A stretch of 64,000 nt of DNA from Streptomyces barringtoniae (lineage in GTDB: Bacteria; Actinomycetota; Actinomycetes; Streptomycetales; Streptomycetaceae). The stretch covers positions 372,001-436,000 of the forward strand of contig NZ_JAJHNP010000006.1 of the NCBI RefSeq assembly GCF_020819595.1, in the 5' to 3' direction. The position numbers and the translations under genes were made by a program. Shown here in pieces: positions 1 through 8,783 of this stretch. The number at the start of each line of letters is the position of its first letter. The first letter of the stretch is position 1. The notes under the pieces were generated by a model. That model was not told the DNA's origin and ran no database searches. It saw only the letters and a program-made list of their open reading frames with translations.

Positions 1-570
1 CTCCTGAAGGTGGACGACCGCCGCCTGCCAGTCCTTGTTCGTGTACACGAGGAGCATGCAGTTGCGGTCCTCCGCCGGGATCGCGTCCAGGTCGCAGAGC
101 AGGCGGCTGTAGGTGCGGTTGTAGGCGAGGATGTCGTACCGGCTGTTCTGGATGCAGGCCGGGATCGGCTCCAGCTGGCGCAGCATCTGACGCAGGGCCG
201 GGGTCACGCTCGGGCAGCTCGCGGCGGGGGTCGGATCGGTGGCGCCGGCCAGCTGGAAGAGGTGGGCGCGTTCACTGGCGTCCAGCATCAGGGTGCGGGC
301 CAGGGCGTCCAGGACCTGCACGGAGACCTGGATGTCGCGGGCCTGTTCCAACCAGGTGTACCAGGTGACGCCGACCGCGGAGAGCTGGGCGACCTCCTCC
401 CGGCGCAGTCCGGGCGTACGGCGCCGGGCCCCGCGGGGCAGGCCCACCTGCTCGGGGCTGATGCGCTCACGGCGGCTGCGCAGGAACGCGGCCAGCTCGT
501 GCCGCCGGATCTCCGAGCCCCGCGCGGTCGGTTGCGGGGCGGTCTGCCGGTCCGAGGCCATGGTCGTCAT
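1..570 (-). CDS. Xre-family regulator with MmyB-like ligand domain (3' end outside window)
   Basis: Partial gene: 190 codons are visible and the reading frame is still open at base 1. An Xre helix-turn-helix spans about residues 24-97, including the family hallmark RRTPGLRREEV (residues 50-60) and the WYTWLEQ segment. It is followed by the start of an MmyB-like PAS-type ligand-binding region. ATG at 570 is used; an in-frame ATG at 561 is an alternative. It is divergent from the MFS exporter gene at 672 across about 100 bp of palindromic DNA. In this family that arrangement usually means the regulator controls its divergent neighbour. Two more members of the family occur at 37660 and 45747. 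The ligand is unknown. Confidence 0.88.
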   Translation of the reverse strand, partial: MTTMASDRQTAPQPTARGSEIRRHELAAFLRSRRERISPEQVGLPRGARRRTPGLRREEVAQLSAVGVTWYTWLEQARDIQVSVQVLDALARTLMLDASERAHLFQLAGATDPTPAASCPSVTPALRQMLRQLEPIPACIQNSRYDILAYNRTYSRLLCDLDAIPAEDRNCMLLVYTNKDWQAAVVHLQE

Positions 571-602
571 GGTTCCAGGGTGCCCCGATCGTCATCCTGT
601 TG

Positions 603-644
603 CCAGGTACTCGTTCTACCAGGATCAGGACACTCTGGTACCAG
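603..644. promoter_or_regulatory. Divergent Xre/MFS promoter with palindromic operator
   Basis: The 101-bp gap between the regulator and the exporter contains a perfect 10-bp palindrome CTGGTACCAG (635-644). Upstream lies an imperfect inverted pair CCAGGTA (603-609) and TACCAGG (617-623). The repeated TACCAG half-site suggests two binding sites for the adjacent Xre regulator. Operator function is inferred from position and symmetry. Confidence 0.45.
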
Positions 645-671
645 TCTGCGCGGTGGCGCAGGCTCGGGGTC

Positions 672-2099
672 ATGAGTGAAACCGTCATCACCCCGGCTGT
701 CCGAACGACGGCCGCACCACCCGCACTCGGCGGGCCGGGGCTGTTCACCGTACTGCTGGCCGCGGCGCTGCCGCTCGTCGATTTCTTCATCGTCAACGTC
801 GCCCTGCCCACCATCGGCACCGACCTCGCCGCGAGCGAGGCCGTGCTGGAGCTGGTGGTGGCCGGGTACGGCGTCGCGTACGCCGTGCTGCTGGTGCTCG
901 GCGGGCGGCTCGGAGACCTGTTCGGCCGGCGCCGGCTGTTCCTCGGCGGCATGGCCGCGTTCGGCCTGACCTCGCTGGCCTGCGGACTGGCGCCGGACGC
1001 CTGGAGCCTGGTCGCGGCGCGGATCGCGCAGGGCGCCTCGGCCGCCGCGATGCTGCCGCAGGTGCTCGCCACCATCCAGGCCACCACCCGCGGCGCGCGC
1101 CGCGCCAGGGCCATGAGCCTGTACGGCGCGACCGCCGGACTGTCCATGGTCGCCGGGCAGATACTCGGCGGGGTGCTCGTCGCCGCCGATGTCGCCGGGA
1201 CCGGCTGGCGCGCGGTGTTCCTCGTCAACGTGCCCGTGGTCGCCCTCGGCCTGCTGCTCGCCGTGCGGGTCGTGCCCGAGACCCGGTCGCAGCACCCCGA
1301 GCCCGTCGACGGGCCCGGCACGGTCCTGCTCGCGGTGTCCCTGCTGACGCTGCTCGCCCCGCTCACCGAGGGCCGGGCAGCGGGCTGGCCGCTGTGGACG
1401 TGGCTGTCGCTGGCCGCGTTCCCGTTCGCCACCGGCGCCTTCTGGGCCGTGGAGCGGCGGGCCGACCGGTCGGGGCGGACCCCGCTGGTGCCGCCGAGTC
1501 TGCTGGCGCTGGCCTCGCTGCGGCGCGGTCTGATCCTGATCCTGCCGTTCTCCGTCGGCTTCAGCGGGTTCATGTTCGTCATCGCGCTGGCGCTGCAGCA
1601 GGGCGCCGGGCTCGGTCCGGTCTCGGCCGGGCTCGCGCTCGCGCCGATGGCCGTGGTGTTCCTGTTCGTCTCCCTCGCCGGGCCCAGGCTGACGGCCCGT
1701 CACGGCACCCGGGTCGTCACCGCGGGCTCGCTGGTCCAGGGCGTGGGCGTGCTGCTGCTCGTGCTGGCCGCCTGGCGGGACTGGCCGCACCTGGACTTCG
1801 GTTCGCTGCTGCCGGGCGCCGCCGTGGCCGGTGCCGGGCAGGCGCTCCAACTGCCCAACGTCTTCCGGATCGTGATGTCCGAGGTGCCGCCCGCCCGGGC
1901 CGGTGTCGGCAGCGGTGTGATGGTCACCACCCAGCAGTCCGCGCTCGCCCTCGGCGTGGCCACGCTCGGCACCCTGTTCCTCACCCTCGTGCCGCGCCTG
2001 GGCATGCGGGACGCGCTGGTCACCACGCTGCTGGTGCAGTTGGCAGGGGTCGTGCTGACCGGGTTGCTCAGCCTGCGGCTGCCGCGCGAGGTCGGCTGA
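672..2099 (+). CDS. MFS transporter, DHA2 (14-TM) drug exporter type
   Basis: 475 residues with alternating hydrophobic segments consistent with a 14-helix DHA2 exporter (EmrB/QacA type) in the cytoplasmic membrane. The D1-type motif LPLVDFFIVNVALP is at about residues 33-46, and motif A (GGRLGDLFGRRR) at about 78-88 in the loop after helix 2. These exporters use the proton gradient to expel small hydrophobic compounds or antibiotics. ATG 672 follows the divergent operator; no strong Shine-Dalgarno sequence is visible, so the transcript may have a short leader. Expression is probably governed by the Xre regulator on the other strand. The substrate cannot be deduced. Confidence 0.9.
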   Translation: MSETVITPAVRTTAAPPALGGPGLFTVLLAAALPLVDFFIVNVALPTIGTDLAASEAVLELVVAGYGVAYAVLLVLGGRLGDLFGRRRLFLGGMAAFGLTSLACGLAPDAWSLVAARIAQGASAAAMLPQVLATIQATTRGARRARAMSLYGATAGLSMVAGQILGGVLVAADVAGTGWRAVFLVNVPVVALGLLLAVRVVPETRSQHPEPVDGPGTVLLAVSLLTLLAPLTEGRAAGWPLWTWLSLAAFPFATGAFWAVERRADRSGRTPLVPPSLLALASLRRGLILILPFSVGFSGFMFVIALALQQGAGLGPVSAGLALAPMAVVFLFVSLAGPRLTARHGTRVVTAGSLVQGVGVLLLVLAAWRDWPHLDFGSLLPGAAVAGAGQALQLPNVFRIVMSEVPPARAGVGSGVMVTTQQSALALGVATLGTLFLTLVPRLGMRDALVTTLLVQLAGVVLTGLLSLRLPREVG

Positions 2100-2224
2100 G
2101 CCGGGGCGGCTCCGGCCACGGCTTGGACAACTCCATGTGAAGCTCCCCCTGTTGATGTTCGTCTTGCTGCACACTCCTGTCCCGGCCGGGGTGTGCCACA
2201 GGAGTCGAGGAGACGTGAGGCGTC

Positions 2225-2449
2225 ATGCCGCAGGGCAACAGCACGAGCAAGGTCAGCCGCTGGGACCAGCACGGCCGGGAGCACGTCGTGCGCGTGCAGC
2301 GCACGGGGGTGCAGCGCACGATCAGATGCGACACGTGCGGCTGGCGCAGAGGCGCCCAGTTCCTGCCGTGGCTGAAGGCGGAGGAGCATCTGGCCGAGGC
2401 CCATCAGGCGACGGTCGATCCGGCGGCGGACCGGCAGCCCTCCCGTTGA
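2225..2449 (+). CDS. Small conserved actinobacterial protein with zinc-ribbon-like Cys/His set
   Basis: 74 residues, start ATG preceded by GAGG. Cys35-x2-Cys38 and His55-x4-His60 form a plausible C2H2 zinc site. The rest is polar and rich in Gln, Arg and Glu, with no signal peptide or membrane segment. Similar tiny proteins are common hypothetical genes in Streptomyces, but no function is assigned that I know of. A cytoplasmic nucleic-acid or protein-binding role would be a guess. The gene stands alone between the exporter and the secreted repeat protein. A weak promoter candidate (TTGATG, 17 bp, TCCTGT) lies at 2152-2180. Confidence 0.72.
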   Translation: MPQGNSTSKVSRWDQHGREHVVRVQRTGVQRTIRCDTCGWRRGAQFLPWLKAEEHLAEAHQATVDPAADRQPSR

Positions 2450-2595
2450 GCGCGCGGGTCCGAAAAGGACCCGGACATCCGCACTGACCTGCGCTCTCAT
2501 CCGATCGGATGGACAGTTACACAGCGTCCCGAGTGGCCGACGCAGCGAAGTCGGGTCAGCCTGGGAGACGTCCGATCGAGCGACAGGAGATGAAC

Positions 2596-3216
2596 ATGAC
2601 CTCCGTACTCCGCCATCACCGCTACGGCCGCGCGCTGGGCGCCGGGGTTCTCTCCGTGGCGCTGTTCTCCGGCGGTACGACCGGAGCACTCGCCGCGACC
2701 AGCACGCCGACTCCCACTCCCACGCCCTCGACGCCCCGCACCGGCATGCCGACCACCACGCCGTCGACGCCCGGCACCGGCATGCCGACCACCTCCCCCT
2801 CGATGACCCGTAGTGGCATGCCGACCACCAGGCCGAGCATGACCCGCACCGGTATGCCGAGCACGAGGCCCTCCATGACCCGCACCGGCATGCCGACCAC
2901 CAGGCCGAGCATGAGGCCGTCGCGCACGCCGAACGCGATGGGCGCGATCACCGTCGCGGCCAGCCGCCGGGTCGTCAAGGTCGGGAACACCGTGGTGTTC
3001 ACCGGTCGGATCAGAGGCGCCAAGGCCGGCACCCTGCTGGTGCTGCAGCACATGCACAACGGCGCCTGGACCACGCTCCAGACCACGGGGGTCGTCAACA
3101 GGAACGGCACCTACGCGATCAAGCGCACCTTCACCAACAAGGGCACCGAGCAGGTGCGGGTGGCGACCAGGTCCGGCACCCTCCACTCCGCGCCGGTCAC
3201 CGTGACGGTGAGCTGA
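2596..3216 (+). CDS. Secreted protein with 12-residue Met-Pro-Thr repeats and C-terminal beta domain
   Basis: 206 residues. An N-terminal signal peptide (basic start, hydrophobic core about 15-30, Ala-rich cleavage region) is followed by a Thr/Pro-rich linker. Five tandem 12-residue repeats (consensus MPTTRPSMTRTG) occupy residues 51-110. A C-terminal domain of about 90 residues has the alternating pattern of an Ig-like beta sandwich. ATG 2596 was chosen over ATG 2590 because AGGAG at 2585-2589 gives six bases of spacing. The protein is probably exported and perhaps cell-wall associated, with the repeats as a flexible stalk. Its 3' end overlaps the convergent TetR gene by 20 bp. No function is known. 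Confidence 0.75.
   Translation: MTSVLRHHRYGRALGAGVLSVALFSGGTTGALAATSTPTPTPTPSTPRTGMPTTTPSTPGTGMPTTSPSMTRSGMPTTRPSMTRTGMPSTRPSMTRTGMPTTRPSMRPSRTPNAMGAITVAASRRVVKVGNTVVFTGRIRGAKAGTLLVLQHMHNGAWTTLQTTGVVNRNGTYAIKRTFTNKGTEQVRVATRSGTLHSAPVTVTVS
2746..2925 (+). repeat. Five 36-bp tandem coding repeats
   Basis: Five in-frame 36-bp units begin at 2746, 2782, 2818, 2854 and 2890. Each encodes a 12-residue block starting Met-Pro-Thr/Ser-Thr. Units three and four are the most alike and the outer units have drifted, as expected for an array growing and shrinking by slippage or unequal exchange. Confidence 0.85.
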
Positions 3217-3793
3217 GACCCCGTACCAGCAGGTCCACGACGGCCGTGAACTCCTCGTCGACTCCGGGAGCCTTCCACTCCCGGGCGTAGCAGGGGTCGT
3301 GGAAGCGGCCGGTGGCCTGGAAGACGGCTCGGGCCGCGGCGGCCGGGTCGGGCACCGGGAAGGTGCCCGACCCGGCCCCGTCCGCGATGATCCGGGTCAG
3401 CTGTGCGGTCAGGTCGGCGATGTGCTCGCCGACCGCCGTGCCGTTCTCTTCGGTCAGCACCGTGTAGGTGGCGAAGAGTTCGGGGTCGTCGCCCGCCTTG
3501 TGCCGCTTGGTCTCGAACAGCGCCGCGAGCCAGGCCCGCAGCCGCTCGCCGGGAGTGCCGTCCGCCGTGACGATGACGGCCAGTTTCTCCGACGTCCGGT
3601 CCAGCCAGCGCTTGGTGACGGCCTCGCGCAGTGCCGCCTTGGTGCGGAAGTGCCGGTAGACACTGCCGTGGCTGACGCCGAGCGCGCGCGCCACGTCGAC
3701 CACGGTGGCCTTGGCCGGGCCGTGGCGGCGCAGCACCTCCTCGGTCGCTTCGAGGATGCGCTCGGCGGTCAGGGTCTCGGTGGGCGGTGCCAT
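3197..3793 (-). CDS. TetR-family transcriptional regulator
   Basis: 198 residues. A typical TetR N-terminal helix-turn-helix spans about residues 9-55, with the recognition segment GVSHGSVYRHF at about 39-49. An alpha-helical ligand and dimerisation domain follows, of the type found in YbiH/TetR_C regulators. It is transcribed in the same direction as the aldo/keto reductase 26 bp upstream, so the two probably form an operon. The inverted repeat in front of the reductase (4853-4874) is the best candidate for its operator. It ends inside the 3' end of the convergent secreted-repeat gene. The effector is unknown. Confidence 0.9.
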   Translation of the reverse strand: MAPPTETLTAERILEATEEVLRRHGPAKATVVDVARALGVSHGSVYRHFRTKAALREAVTKRWLDRTSEKLAVIVTADGTPGERLRAWLAALFETKRHKAGDDPELFATYTVLTEENGTAVGEHIADLTAQLTRIIADGAGSGTFPVPDPAAAARAVFQATGRFHDPCYAREWKAPGVDEEFTAVVDLLVRGLSSPSR

Positions 3794-3819
3794 GCCCTAG
3801 ACCGTACCCGGAGCCACGG

Positions 3820-4830
3820 TCAGCGCTCGCTGTCGAGGTGTGCCATCTGCGCGGTCGGGTAACGGTCGCCGGCCGCCGCGTCCGCCGGTACGGCCTCCTC
3901 GATCGCCGCCAGGTCGGCCGCCTCCAGGGTGACGTCCAGCGCGCCCAGCGACTCGCCGAGCCGCTCACGGGTGCGGGCGCCGACCAGCGGCACGATGTCC
4001 TCCCCGCGCGAGAGCACCCAGGCGATGGCGATCTGCGCGACCGTGACGCCCTTGTGCTCGGCGATCTTGCGCAGGGCCTCGACCAGGTTCAGGTTGTGCT
4101 GGAGGTTCTCGCCCTGGAAGCGGGGCGAGTGGGCACGGAAGTCGTTCGCGGCCAGTTGCCGGTCGCGGGAGAAGTGGCCGGAGATCAGGCCGCGGGAGAG
4201 CACGCCGTACGCCGTGATGCCGATGCCCAGTTCGCGGGTGGTGGGCAGAATCTCCTGCTCGATGCCCCGGCTGATCAGCGAGTACTCGATCTGCAGGTCG
4301 GCGATGGGGGCGGTGGCGGCGGCCCGGCGGACGGTCTCGGCGCCGACCTCGCTCAGGCCGACGTGCCGGACGTACCCCTTCTCGATCAGTTCGGCGATGG
4401 CGCCGACGGTCTCCTCGATCGGCACGTCCGGGTCGAGGCGGGCGATCCGGTAGACGTCGATGTGGTCGACGCCGAGGCGCTGCAGGGAGTAGGCGGCGAA
4501 GTTCTTCACGGCGGCGGGGCGGCCGTCGTAGCCGCTCCAATTGCCGTCCGGGTCGCGCAGGGCGCCGAACTTCACGCTGGTCAGCGCCTGCTCGCGGAGG
4601 GCGGCCGGGGCGGTGCGCAGGGCCTCGCCGATCAGCATCTCGTTGTGCCCCATGGCGTAGAAGTCGCCGGTGTCCAGCAGGGTGACGCCCGCTTCCAGGG
4701 CGGCATGGACGGTCGCGACGGACTCCGCGCGGTCGGCGTCGCCGTAGAGCGCGGACATGCCCATGCAGCCGAGGCCGAGGGGGGAGGTCAGGGGGCCGGT
4801 GGTTCCGAGGGTTCGGGTTCGCTTCGTCAT
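3820..4830 (-). CDS. Aldo/keto reductase
   Basis: 336 residues. It folds as a TIM-barrel NADPH-dependent oxidoreductase. Family features are the glycine-rich start around GLGCMGMSALYG, the DTGDFY motif carrying catalytic Asp and Tyr, the Lys in TSVKFG, and the C-terminal GARTRERL cofactor-binding segment. The usual catalytic His after the VDHIDVY strand is replaced (YRIARLDP), as in a large YakC-like subfamily. Start ATG 4830 was preferred over an upstream ATG at 4875 because the latter lies inside the inverted-repeat operator. It forms an operon with the TetR gene, so substrate-induced expression is likely. The substrate is not predictable. Confidence 0.88.
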   Translation of the reverse strand: MTKRTRTLGTTGPLTSPLGLGCMGMSALYGDADRAESVATVHAALEAGVTLLDTGDFYAMGHNEMLIGEALRTAPAALREQALTSVKFGALRDPDGNWSGYDGRPAAVKNFAAYSLQRLGVDHIDVYRIARLDPDVPIEETVGAIAELIEKGYVRHVGLSEVGAETVRRAAATAPIADLQIEYSLISRGIEQEILPTTRELGIGITAYGVLSRGLISGHFSRDRQLAANDFRAHSPRFQGENLQHNLNLVEALRKIAEHKGVTVAQIAIAWVLSRGEDIVPLVGARTRERLGESLGALDVTLEAADLAAIEEAVPADAAAGDRYPTAQMAHLDSER

Positions 4831-4844
4831 GGCTCCACTGTGGC

Positions 4845-4875
4845 ATGACAGCTGACAGATTTCAATATCTGTCAT
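4845..4875. promoter_or_regulatory. TGACAG inverted-repeat operator upstream of aldo/keto reductase-TetR operon
   Basis: TGACAGAT (4853-4860) and ATCTGTCA (4867-4874) form perfect 8-bp arms around 6 bp. A further ATGACAG copy lies just inside the gene-proximal side (4845-4851). The site sits 15-45 bp in front of the reductase start, the right place for autorepression by the TetR protein encoded at the end of the same operon. Confidence 0.6.
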
Positions 4876-4913
4876 TCCAACTTTGTCATTCGAGGCGATC
4901 CGGCGGCGCCGAT

Positions 4914-4946
4914 TGGTCCAGACCTATTGACGAGAGGTCTGGACCA
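4914..4946 (+). promoter_or_regulatory. DasR-type (dre-like) inverted repeat enclosing the chitinase -35 box
   Basis: TGGTCCAGACCT (4914-4925) and AGGTCTGGACCA (4935-4946) are exact reverse complements of each other. Each also resembles the palindromic dre consensus of the N-acetylglucosamine sensor DasR. The 9-bp spacer contains TTGACG (4927-4932), a good -35 box. Paired 12-bp elements of this kind are established features of Streptomyces chitinase promoters. DasR binding would block RNA polymerase until amino-sugar is available. Confidence 0.75.
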
Positions 4947-4998
4947 GAGCACTGTCATGTCTACGACACCTCACCGCACCCCCACCGGGAGGCCTCGC

Positions 4999-6042
4999 AT
5001 GATCAGACGTCTGCTCGCCACCGCGCTCACCACGGCCGTCCTCATCCCTCTGGGAATCGCCACCGCCCCCACCGCCTCCGCCGCCGACACCTGCGCGGTG
5101 AGGTCCCGGCCGGCCGGGAAGGTGCTCCAGGGGTACTGGGAGAACTGGGACGGCTCCGCCAACGGCGTCCACCCGCCCTTCGGCTGGACCCCGGTCACCG
5201 ACTCCCGCATCCCCGCGCACGGTTACAACGTGATCGACGCGGCCTTCCCGGTCATCCGCTCCGACGGCACGGCCCTGTGGGAGGACGGCATGGACACCGG
5301 CGTGAAGGTGGCGACGCCCGCGCAGATGTGCGCGGCGAAGGCGTCGGGCCAGACGATCCTGCTGTCCATCGGCGGCGCGGCGGCCGGCATCGACCTGAAC
5401 TCGACCGCCGTGGCCGACCGTTTCGTCGCGACGATCGTCCCGATCCTGAAGAAGTACGACTTCGACGGCATCGACATCGACATCGAGACCGGCCTGACGA
5501 ACAGCGGCAACATCAGCCAACTGTCCACGTCCCAGGCCAACTTGATCCGCATCATCGACGGCGTCCTCGCGCAGATGCCGTCGAACTTCGGCCTGACGAT
5601 GGCCCCCGAGACCGCGTACGTCACCGGCGGCAGCATCGCCTACGGCTCCATCTGGGGCGCCTACCTGCCGATCATCAAGAAGTACGCCGACAACGGCCGG
5701 CTGTGGTGGCTGAACATGCAGTACTACAACGGCAGCATGTACGGCTGCTCCGGCGACTCCTACGAGGCCGGCACGGTCGCGGGCTTCACCGCCCAGACCG
5801 ACTGCCTGAACAGGGGACTGGTGGTCCAGGGCACCACGATCAAGGTGCCGTACGACAAGCAGGTCCCGGGTCTGCCCGCCCAGCCCGGCGCGGGCGGCGG
5901 CTACATGTCACCGTCCCTCGTCGCCCAGGCCTGGAACCACTACGGCACCTCCCTCAAGGGCCTGATGACCTGGTCGATCAACTGGGACGGATCGAAGAAC
6001 TGGACCTTCGGCGACAACGTCAAGGCGCTGCAGGGCCGTTGA
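4999..6042 (+). CDS. Secreted GH18 chitinase
   Basis: 347 residues. A Sec signal peptide (residues 1-29, ending TASA) precedes a single GH18 barrel. SIGG (123-126) and DFDGIDIDIE (154-163) form the active site, with Glu163 as the acid/base. Cys32 and Cys112 may form a disulphide. It hydrolyses chitin outside the cell. There is no carbohydrate-binding or fibronectin module, so this is a catalytic-domain-only enzyme like several Streptomyces family-18 chitinases. Start ATG 4999 follows GGGAGG at about 7 bases; ATG 4957 lacks such a site. The DasR-type promoter immediately upstream predicts repression relieved by chitin breakdown products. Confidence 0.92.
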   Translation: MIRRLLATALTTAVLIPLGIATAPTASAADTCAVRSRPAGKVLQGYWENWDGSANGVHPPFGWTPVTDSRIPAHGYNVIDAAFPVIRSDGTALWEDGMDTGVKVATPAQMCAAKASGQTILLSIGGAAAGIDLNSTAVADRFVATIVPILKKYDFDGIDIDIETGLTNSGNISQLSTSQANLIRIIDGVLAQMPSNFGLTMAPETAYVTGGSIAYGSIWGAYLPIIKKYADNGRLWWLNMQYYNGSMYGCSGDSYEAGTVAGFTAQTDCLNRGLVVQGTTIKVPYDKQVPGLPAQPGAGGGYMSPSLVAQAWNHYGTSLKGLMTWSINWDGSKNWTFGDNVKALQGR

Positions 6043-6216
6043 GCAGGGCGGCGAGTCCGATGGCGGTGGCCGGCACGTGCGGCACGGTGGCAGCATCGGC
6101 TCCGGTGGACACGGTTCGCCGCCCCTCGGAGAATGGAGATTGTCGGCGAGCAGTCACTTCGGCGGCGCCTGCCGCCGGCCGTGCGGTGCTCCAGCGCCGC
6201 CCGAGGGAGGCTCGCC

Positions 6217-7332
6217 ATGGCCGTCCGTATCGCCACCTTCAACACCGAGAACCTCTTCCGCCGCCCATCCGTCTTCCGCCTCTCGGACGCGGCCGAGCGC
6301 AAGCAGGTCCTCGACGACTTCGACCGGCTGGTCACTCTCCTGGACAAGGAGACGTACACCGAGGCGGACAAGCAGGAGATCTCGGCGCTCGTCCTGAAGC
6401 ACCGGGCGTACAGCAGCGACCCGGACAACCCCCCGCCGATCTACGTCAACCAGAACCGCCCCGGGAAGAACAGCGGGCTCTTCGACACGCCTCCGCCGGG
6501 GTCACAGCCGACCCAGCTCATCATCCGCGCCGCCGGCCGCGGCGCGTGGGCCGGCTGGGCCGAGCTCGGCCAGGCCGACCTGGACATGACCGCGGTCAGC
6601 AACACCGGGCGAGTGATCAGAGAGGTCGACGCCGACGTCCTGCTGGTGCCCGAGGTCGAGGACCGGCTCACCCTGGAGCGCTTCAACGCGCACGTCCTGG
6701 GGCTGGGCGGACAGCCGTACCCCTTCAACATGCTGATCGACGGCAACGACCCGCGGGGCATCGACATCGGGATCCTCAGTCGCTTCCCGATCGTTTCCGT
6801 CCGGCCGCACCTCTTCGACCCCGACCCGGCGGACCCGACGAAGCATCTGTTCAGCCGCGACTGCCCCGAGTACGAGATCCAGCTCGGCAACGGGGAGACG
6901 CTGGTGATCCTCGGCAACCACCTCAAGAGCAAGTTCAACGACGATCCCGAGCTGCGCCTGGCCCAGGCGGAACGGGTCGCGGAGATCTACCGGGCCGCCC
7001 AGAAGCGCACCCCGAACGTCGTGGTCGCCGGAGACCTCAACGACTCCCCGGACAGCAAGCCCGTCGGGGTGCTGCTGGGCAGCACACCCGAACTGCGCGA
7101 TGTGATGAGCCATCCCTCCTACCAGGGTGATCCCGGCACACATGGCACCTGCCACGACAAGCGGGACAAGCTCGACTACATCCTGCTTCCGCCGGCTCTG
7201 TGGTCGAAGGTGCAGAAGGTGGGCCTGGAGACCCGGGGCATCTTCGCGCACCCGAACCACTTCGGCAGCGTGACGGCGAAGACCGACGAGGCATCCGATC
7301 ACGCGGCGCTGTACGTGGACCTGGACCTGTAG
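6217..7332 (+). CDS. Endonuclease/exonuclease/phosphatase family protein
   Basis: 371 residues with the EEP fold: FNTENLF near the N terminus, GDLNDSPDS in the middle and SDHAALYVDL at the C terminus carry the metal-binding Asn, Glu, Asp and catalytic His. No signal peptide is visible from ATG 6217 (GGGAGG six bases upstream). Candidate activities are a nuclease or phosphodiesterase; the ENLF motif type is seen in proteins of unknown substrate. It is a single gene, 174 bp after the chitinase, and ends in front of a strong bidirectional terminator. Confidence 0.85.
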   Translation: MAVRIATFNTENLFRRPSVFRLSDAAERKQVLDDFDRLVTLLDKETYTEADKQEISALVLKHRAYSSDPDNPPPIYVNQNRPGKNSGLFDTPPPGSQPTQLIIRAAGRGAWAGWAELGQADLDMTAVSNTGRVIREVDADVLLVPEVEDRLTLERFNAHVLGLGGQPYPFNMLIDGNDPRGIDIGILSRFPIVSVRPHLFDPDPADPTKHLFSRDCPEYEIQLGNGETLVILGNHLKSKFNDDPELRLAQAERVAEIYRAAQKRTPNVVVAGDLNDSPDSKPVGVLLGSTPELRDVMSHPSYQGDPGTHGTCHDKRDKLDYILLPPALWSKVQKVGLETRGIFAHPNHFGSVTAKTDEASDHAALYVDLDL

Positions 7333-7340
7333 CCGAAAGA

Positions 7341-7382
7341 CGCCCGCCCACCCGCCGGACGAGTCCGGCGGGTGGGCGGGCG
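7341..7382. terminator. 19-bp perfect hairpin between convergent genes
   Basis: Arms CGCCCGCCCACCCGCCGGA (7341-7359) and its exact complement (7364-7382) enclose a CGAG loop. The hairpin lies between the convergent EEP and glycyl-tRNA synthetase genes, so it can terminate both. There is no U-run, as usual for streptomycete terminators. Confidence 0.9.
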
Positions 7383-7400
7383 GAAAAGGCCGGAGTTGCG

Positions 7401-8783
7401 TCAGCAGCCCAGCAGGCGGCCGGCCAGGTACCCCTCGATCTGGTCGAGAGACACCCGCTCCTGCTTCATCGAGTCGCGCTCCCGGACCGTCACCGCGTTG
7501 TCCTCGAGCGTGTCGAAGTCGACGGTCACGCAGTACGGCGTACCGATCTCGTCCTGGCGGCGGTACCGGCGGCCGATCGCGCCGGCGTCGTCGAACTCGA
7601 TGTTCCAGTTCTGCCGCAGCGCCTGGGCGAGACCCTTGGCCTTCGGCGACAGCTCGGGGTTGCGGGACAGCGGCAGCACCGCCACCTTCACCGGGGCGAG
7701 CCGGTGGTCGAGGCGCAGCACGGTCCGCTTCTCCATCTTGCCCTTGGCGTTCGGTGCCTCGTCCTCGACGTAGGCGTCGAGCAGGAAGGCCAGCATGGTC
7801 CGGCCGACACCCGCCGCGGGCTCGATGACGTACGGCGTCCAGCGCTCGCCGGCCTCCTGGTCGAAGTAGGAGAGGTCCTGGCCGGAGGCCTTGGAGTGGG
7901 CGCCGAGGTCGTAGTCGGTCCGGTTGGCGACACCCTCCAGCTCGCCCCACTCGCTGCCGCCGAACTGGAAGCGGTACTCGATGTCGGCGGTGCGCTTGGA
8001 GTAGTGGGAGAGCTTCTCCTTCGGGTGCTCGTACCAGCGCATGTTCTCCTCACGCAGGCCCAGGCCGGTGTACCAGTTCCAGCGCTGCTCCATCCAGTAC
8101 TCCTGCCACTTCTCGTCCTCGCCCGGCTTGACGAAGAACTCCATCTCCATCTGCTCGAACTCGCGGGTGCGGAAGATGAAGTTGCCGGGCGTGATCTCGT
8201 TGCGGAAGGACTTGCCCATCTGGGCGATGCCGAACGGCGGCTTGCGGCGCGAGGTGGTCTGCACCTGGGCGAAGTTGGTGAAGATGCCCTGGGCCGTCTC
8301 GGGGCGCAGGTAGGCGACGGAGCCGGAGTCCTGCGTCGGGCCGAGGTGCGTCGACAGCAGACCCGAGAACTGCTTGGGCTCGGTGAACTGGCCCTTGTTG
8401 CCGCAGTTCGGGCAGTTGATGTCGGCCAGGCCGTTCGCCGGGGCGTGGCCCTTCTTCTCCTCGTACGCCTCTTCCAGGTGGTCGGCGCGGAACCGCTTGT
8501 GACACGCGGTGCACTCGGTCAGCGGATCCGTGAAGGTGGCGACGTGGCCGGAGGCGACCCAGACCTCGGAGGCCAGGATGACGGACGAGTCGATACCGAC
8601 CACGTCCTCGCGCGACGTCACCATGTAGCGCCACCACTGGCGCTTGATGTTCTCCTTGAGCTCGACACCCAGCGGTCCGTAGTCCCAGGCGGCACGCTGT
8701 CCGCCGTAGATCTCACTGCACGGGAAAACGAAGCCACGGCGCTTGCTCAGGCTGACGATGGTGTCGATCTTGTCGGCGGCCAC
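7401..8783 (-). CDS. glyS: Glycyl-tRNA synthetase
   Basis: 460 residues, the size of the single-chain dimeric (class IIa) glycyl-tRNA synthetase of actinobacteria. The N terminus [14 protein letters not shown] and the class II motifs are present, with the C-terminal anticodon-binding domain after about residue 360. It charges tRNA-Gly in the cytoplasm. The zinc-ribbon-like Cys pairs (CxxC at about 98-101 and about 125-128) in the insertion resemble those of other bacterial enzymes. It is divergent from znuA across 184 bp and ends at a shared terminator. Adjacency to the zinc uptake operon is typical of Streptomyces. Confidence 0.97.
   Translation of the reverse strand: MAADKIDTIVSLSKRRGFVFPCSEIYGGQRAAWDYGPLGVELKENIKRQWWRYMVTSREDVVGIDSSVILASEVWVASGHVATFTDPLTECTACHKRFRADHLEEAYEEKKGHAPANGLADINCPNCGNKGQFTEPKQFSGLLSTHLGPTQDSGSVAYLRPETAQGIFTNFAQVQTTSRRKPPFGIAQMGKSFRNEITPGNFIFRTREFEQMEMEFFVKPGEDEKWQEYWMEQRWNWYTGLGLREENMRWYEHPKEKLSHYSKRTADIEYRFQFGGSEWGELEGVANRTDYDLGAHSKASGQDLSYFDQEAGERWTPYVIEPAAGVGRTMLAFLLDAYVEDEAPNAKGKMEKRTVLRLDHRLAPVKVAVLPLSRNPELSPKAKGLAQALRQNWNIEFDDAGAIGRRYRRQDEIGTPYCVTVDFDTLEDNAVTVRERDSMKQERVSLDQIEGYLAGRLLGC

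Noticed and set aside
2746..2925. Possible CRISPR-like direct repeats
   Set aside because: The units are contiguous, in frame and coding, without spacers.
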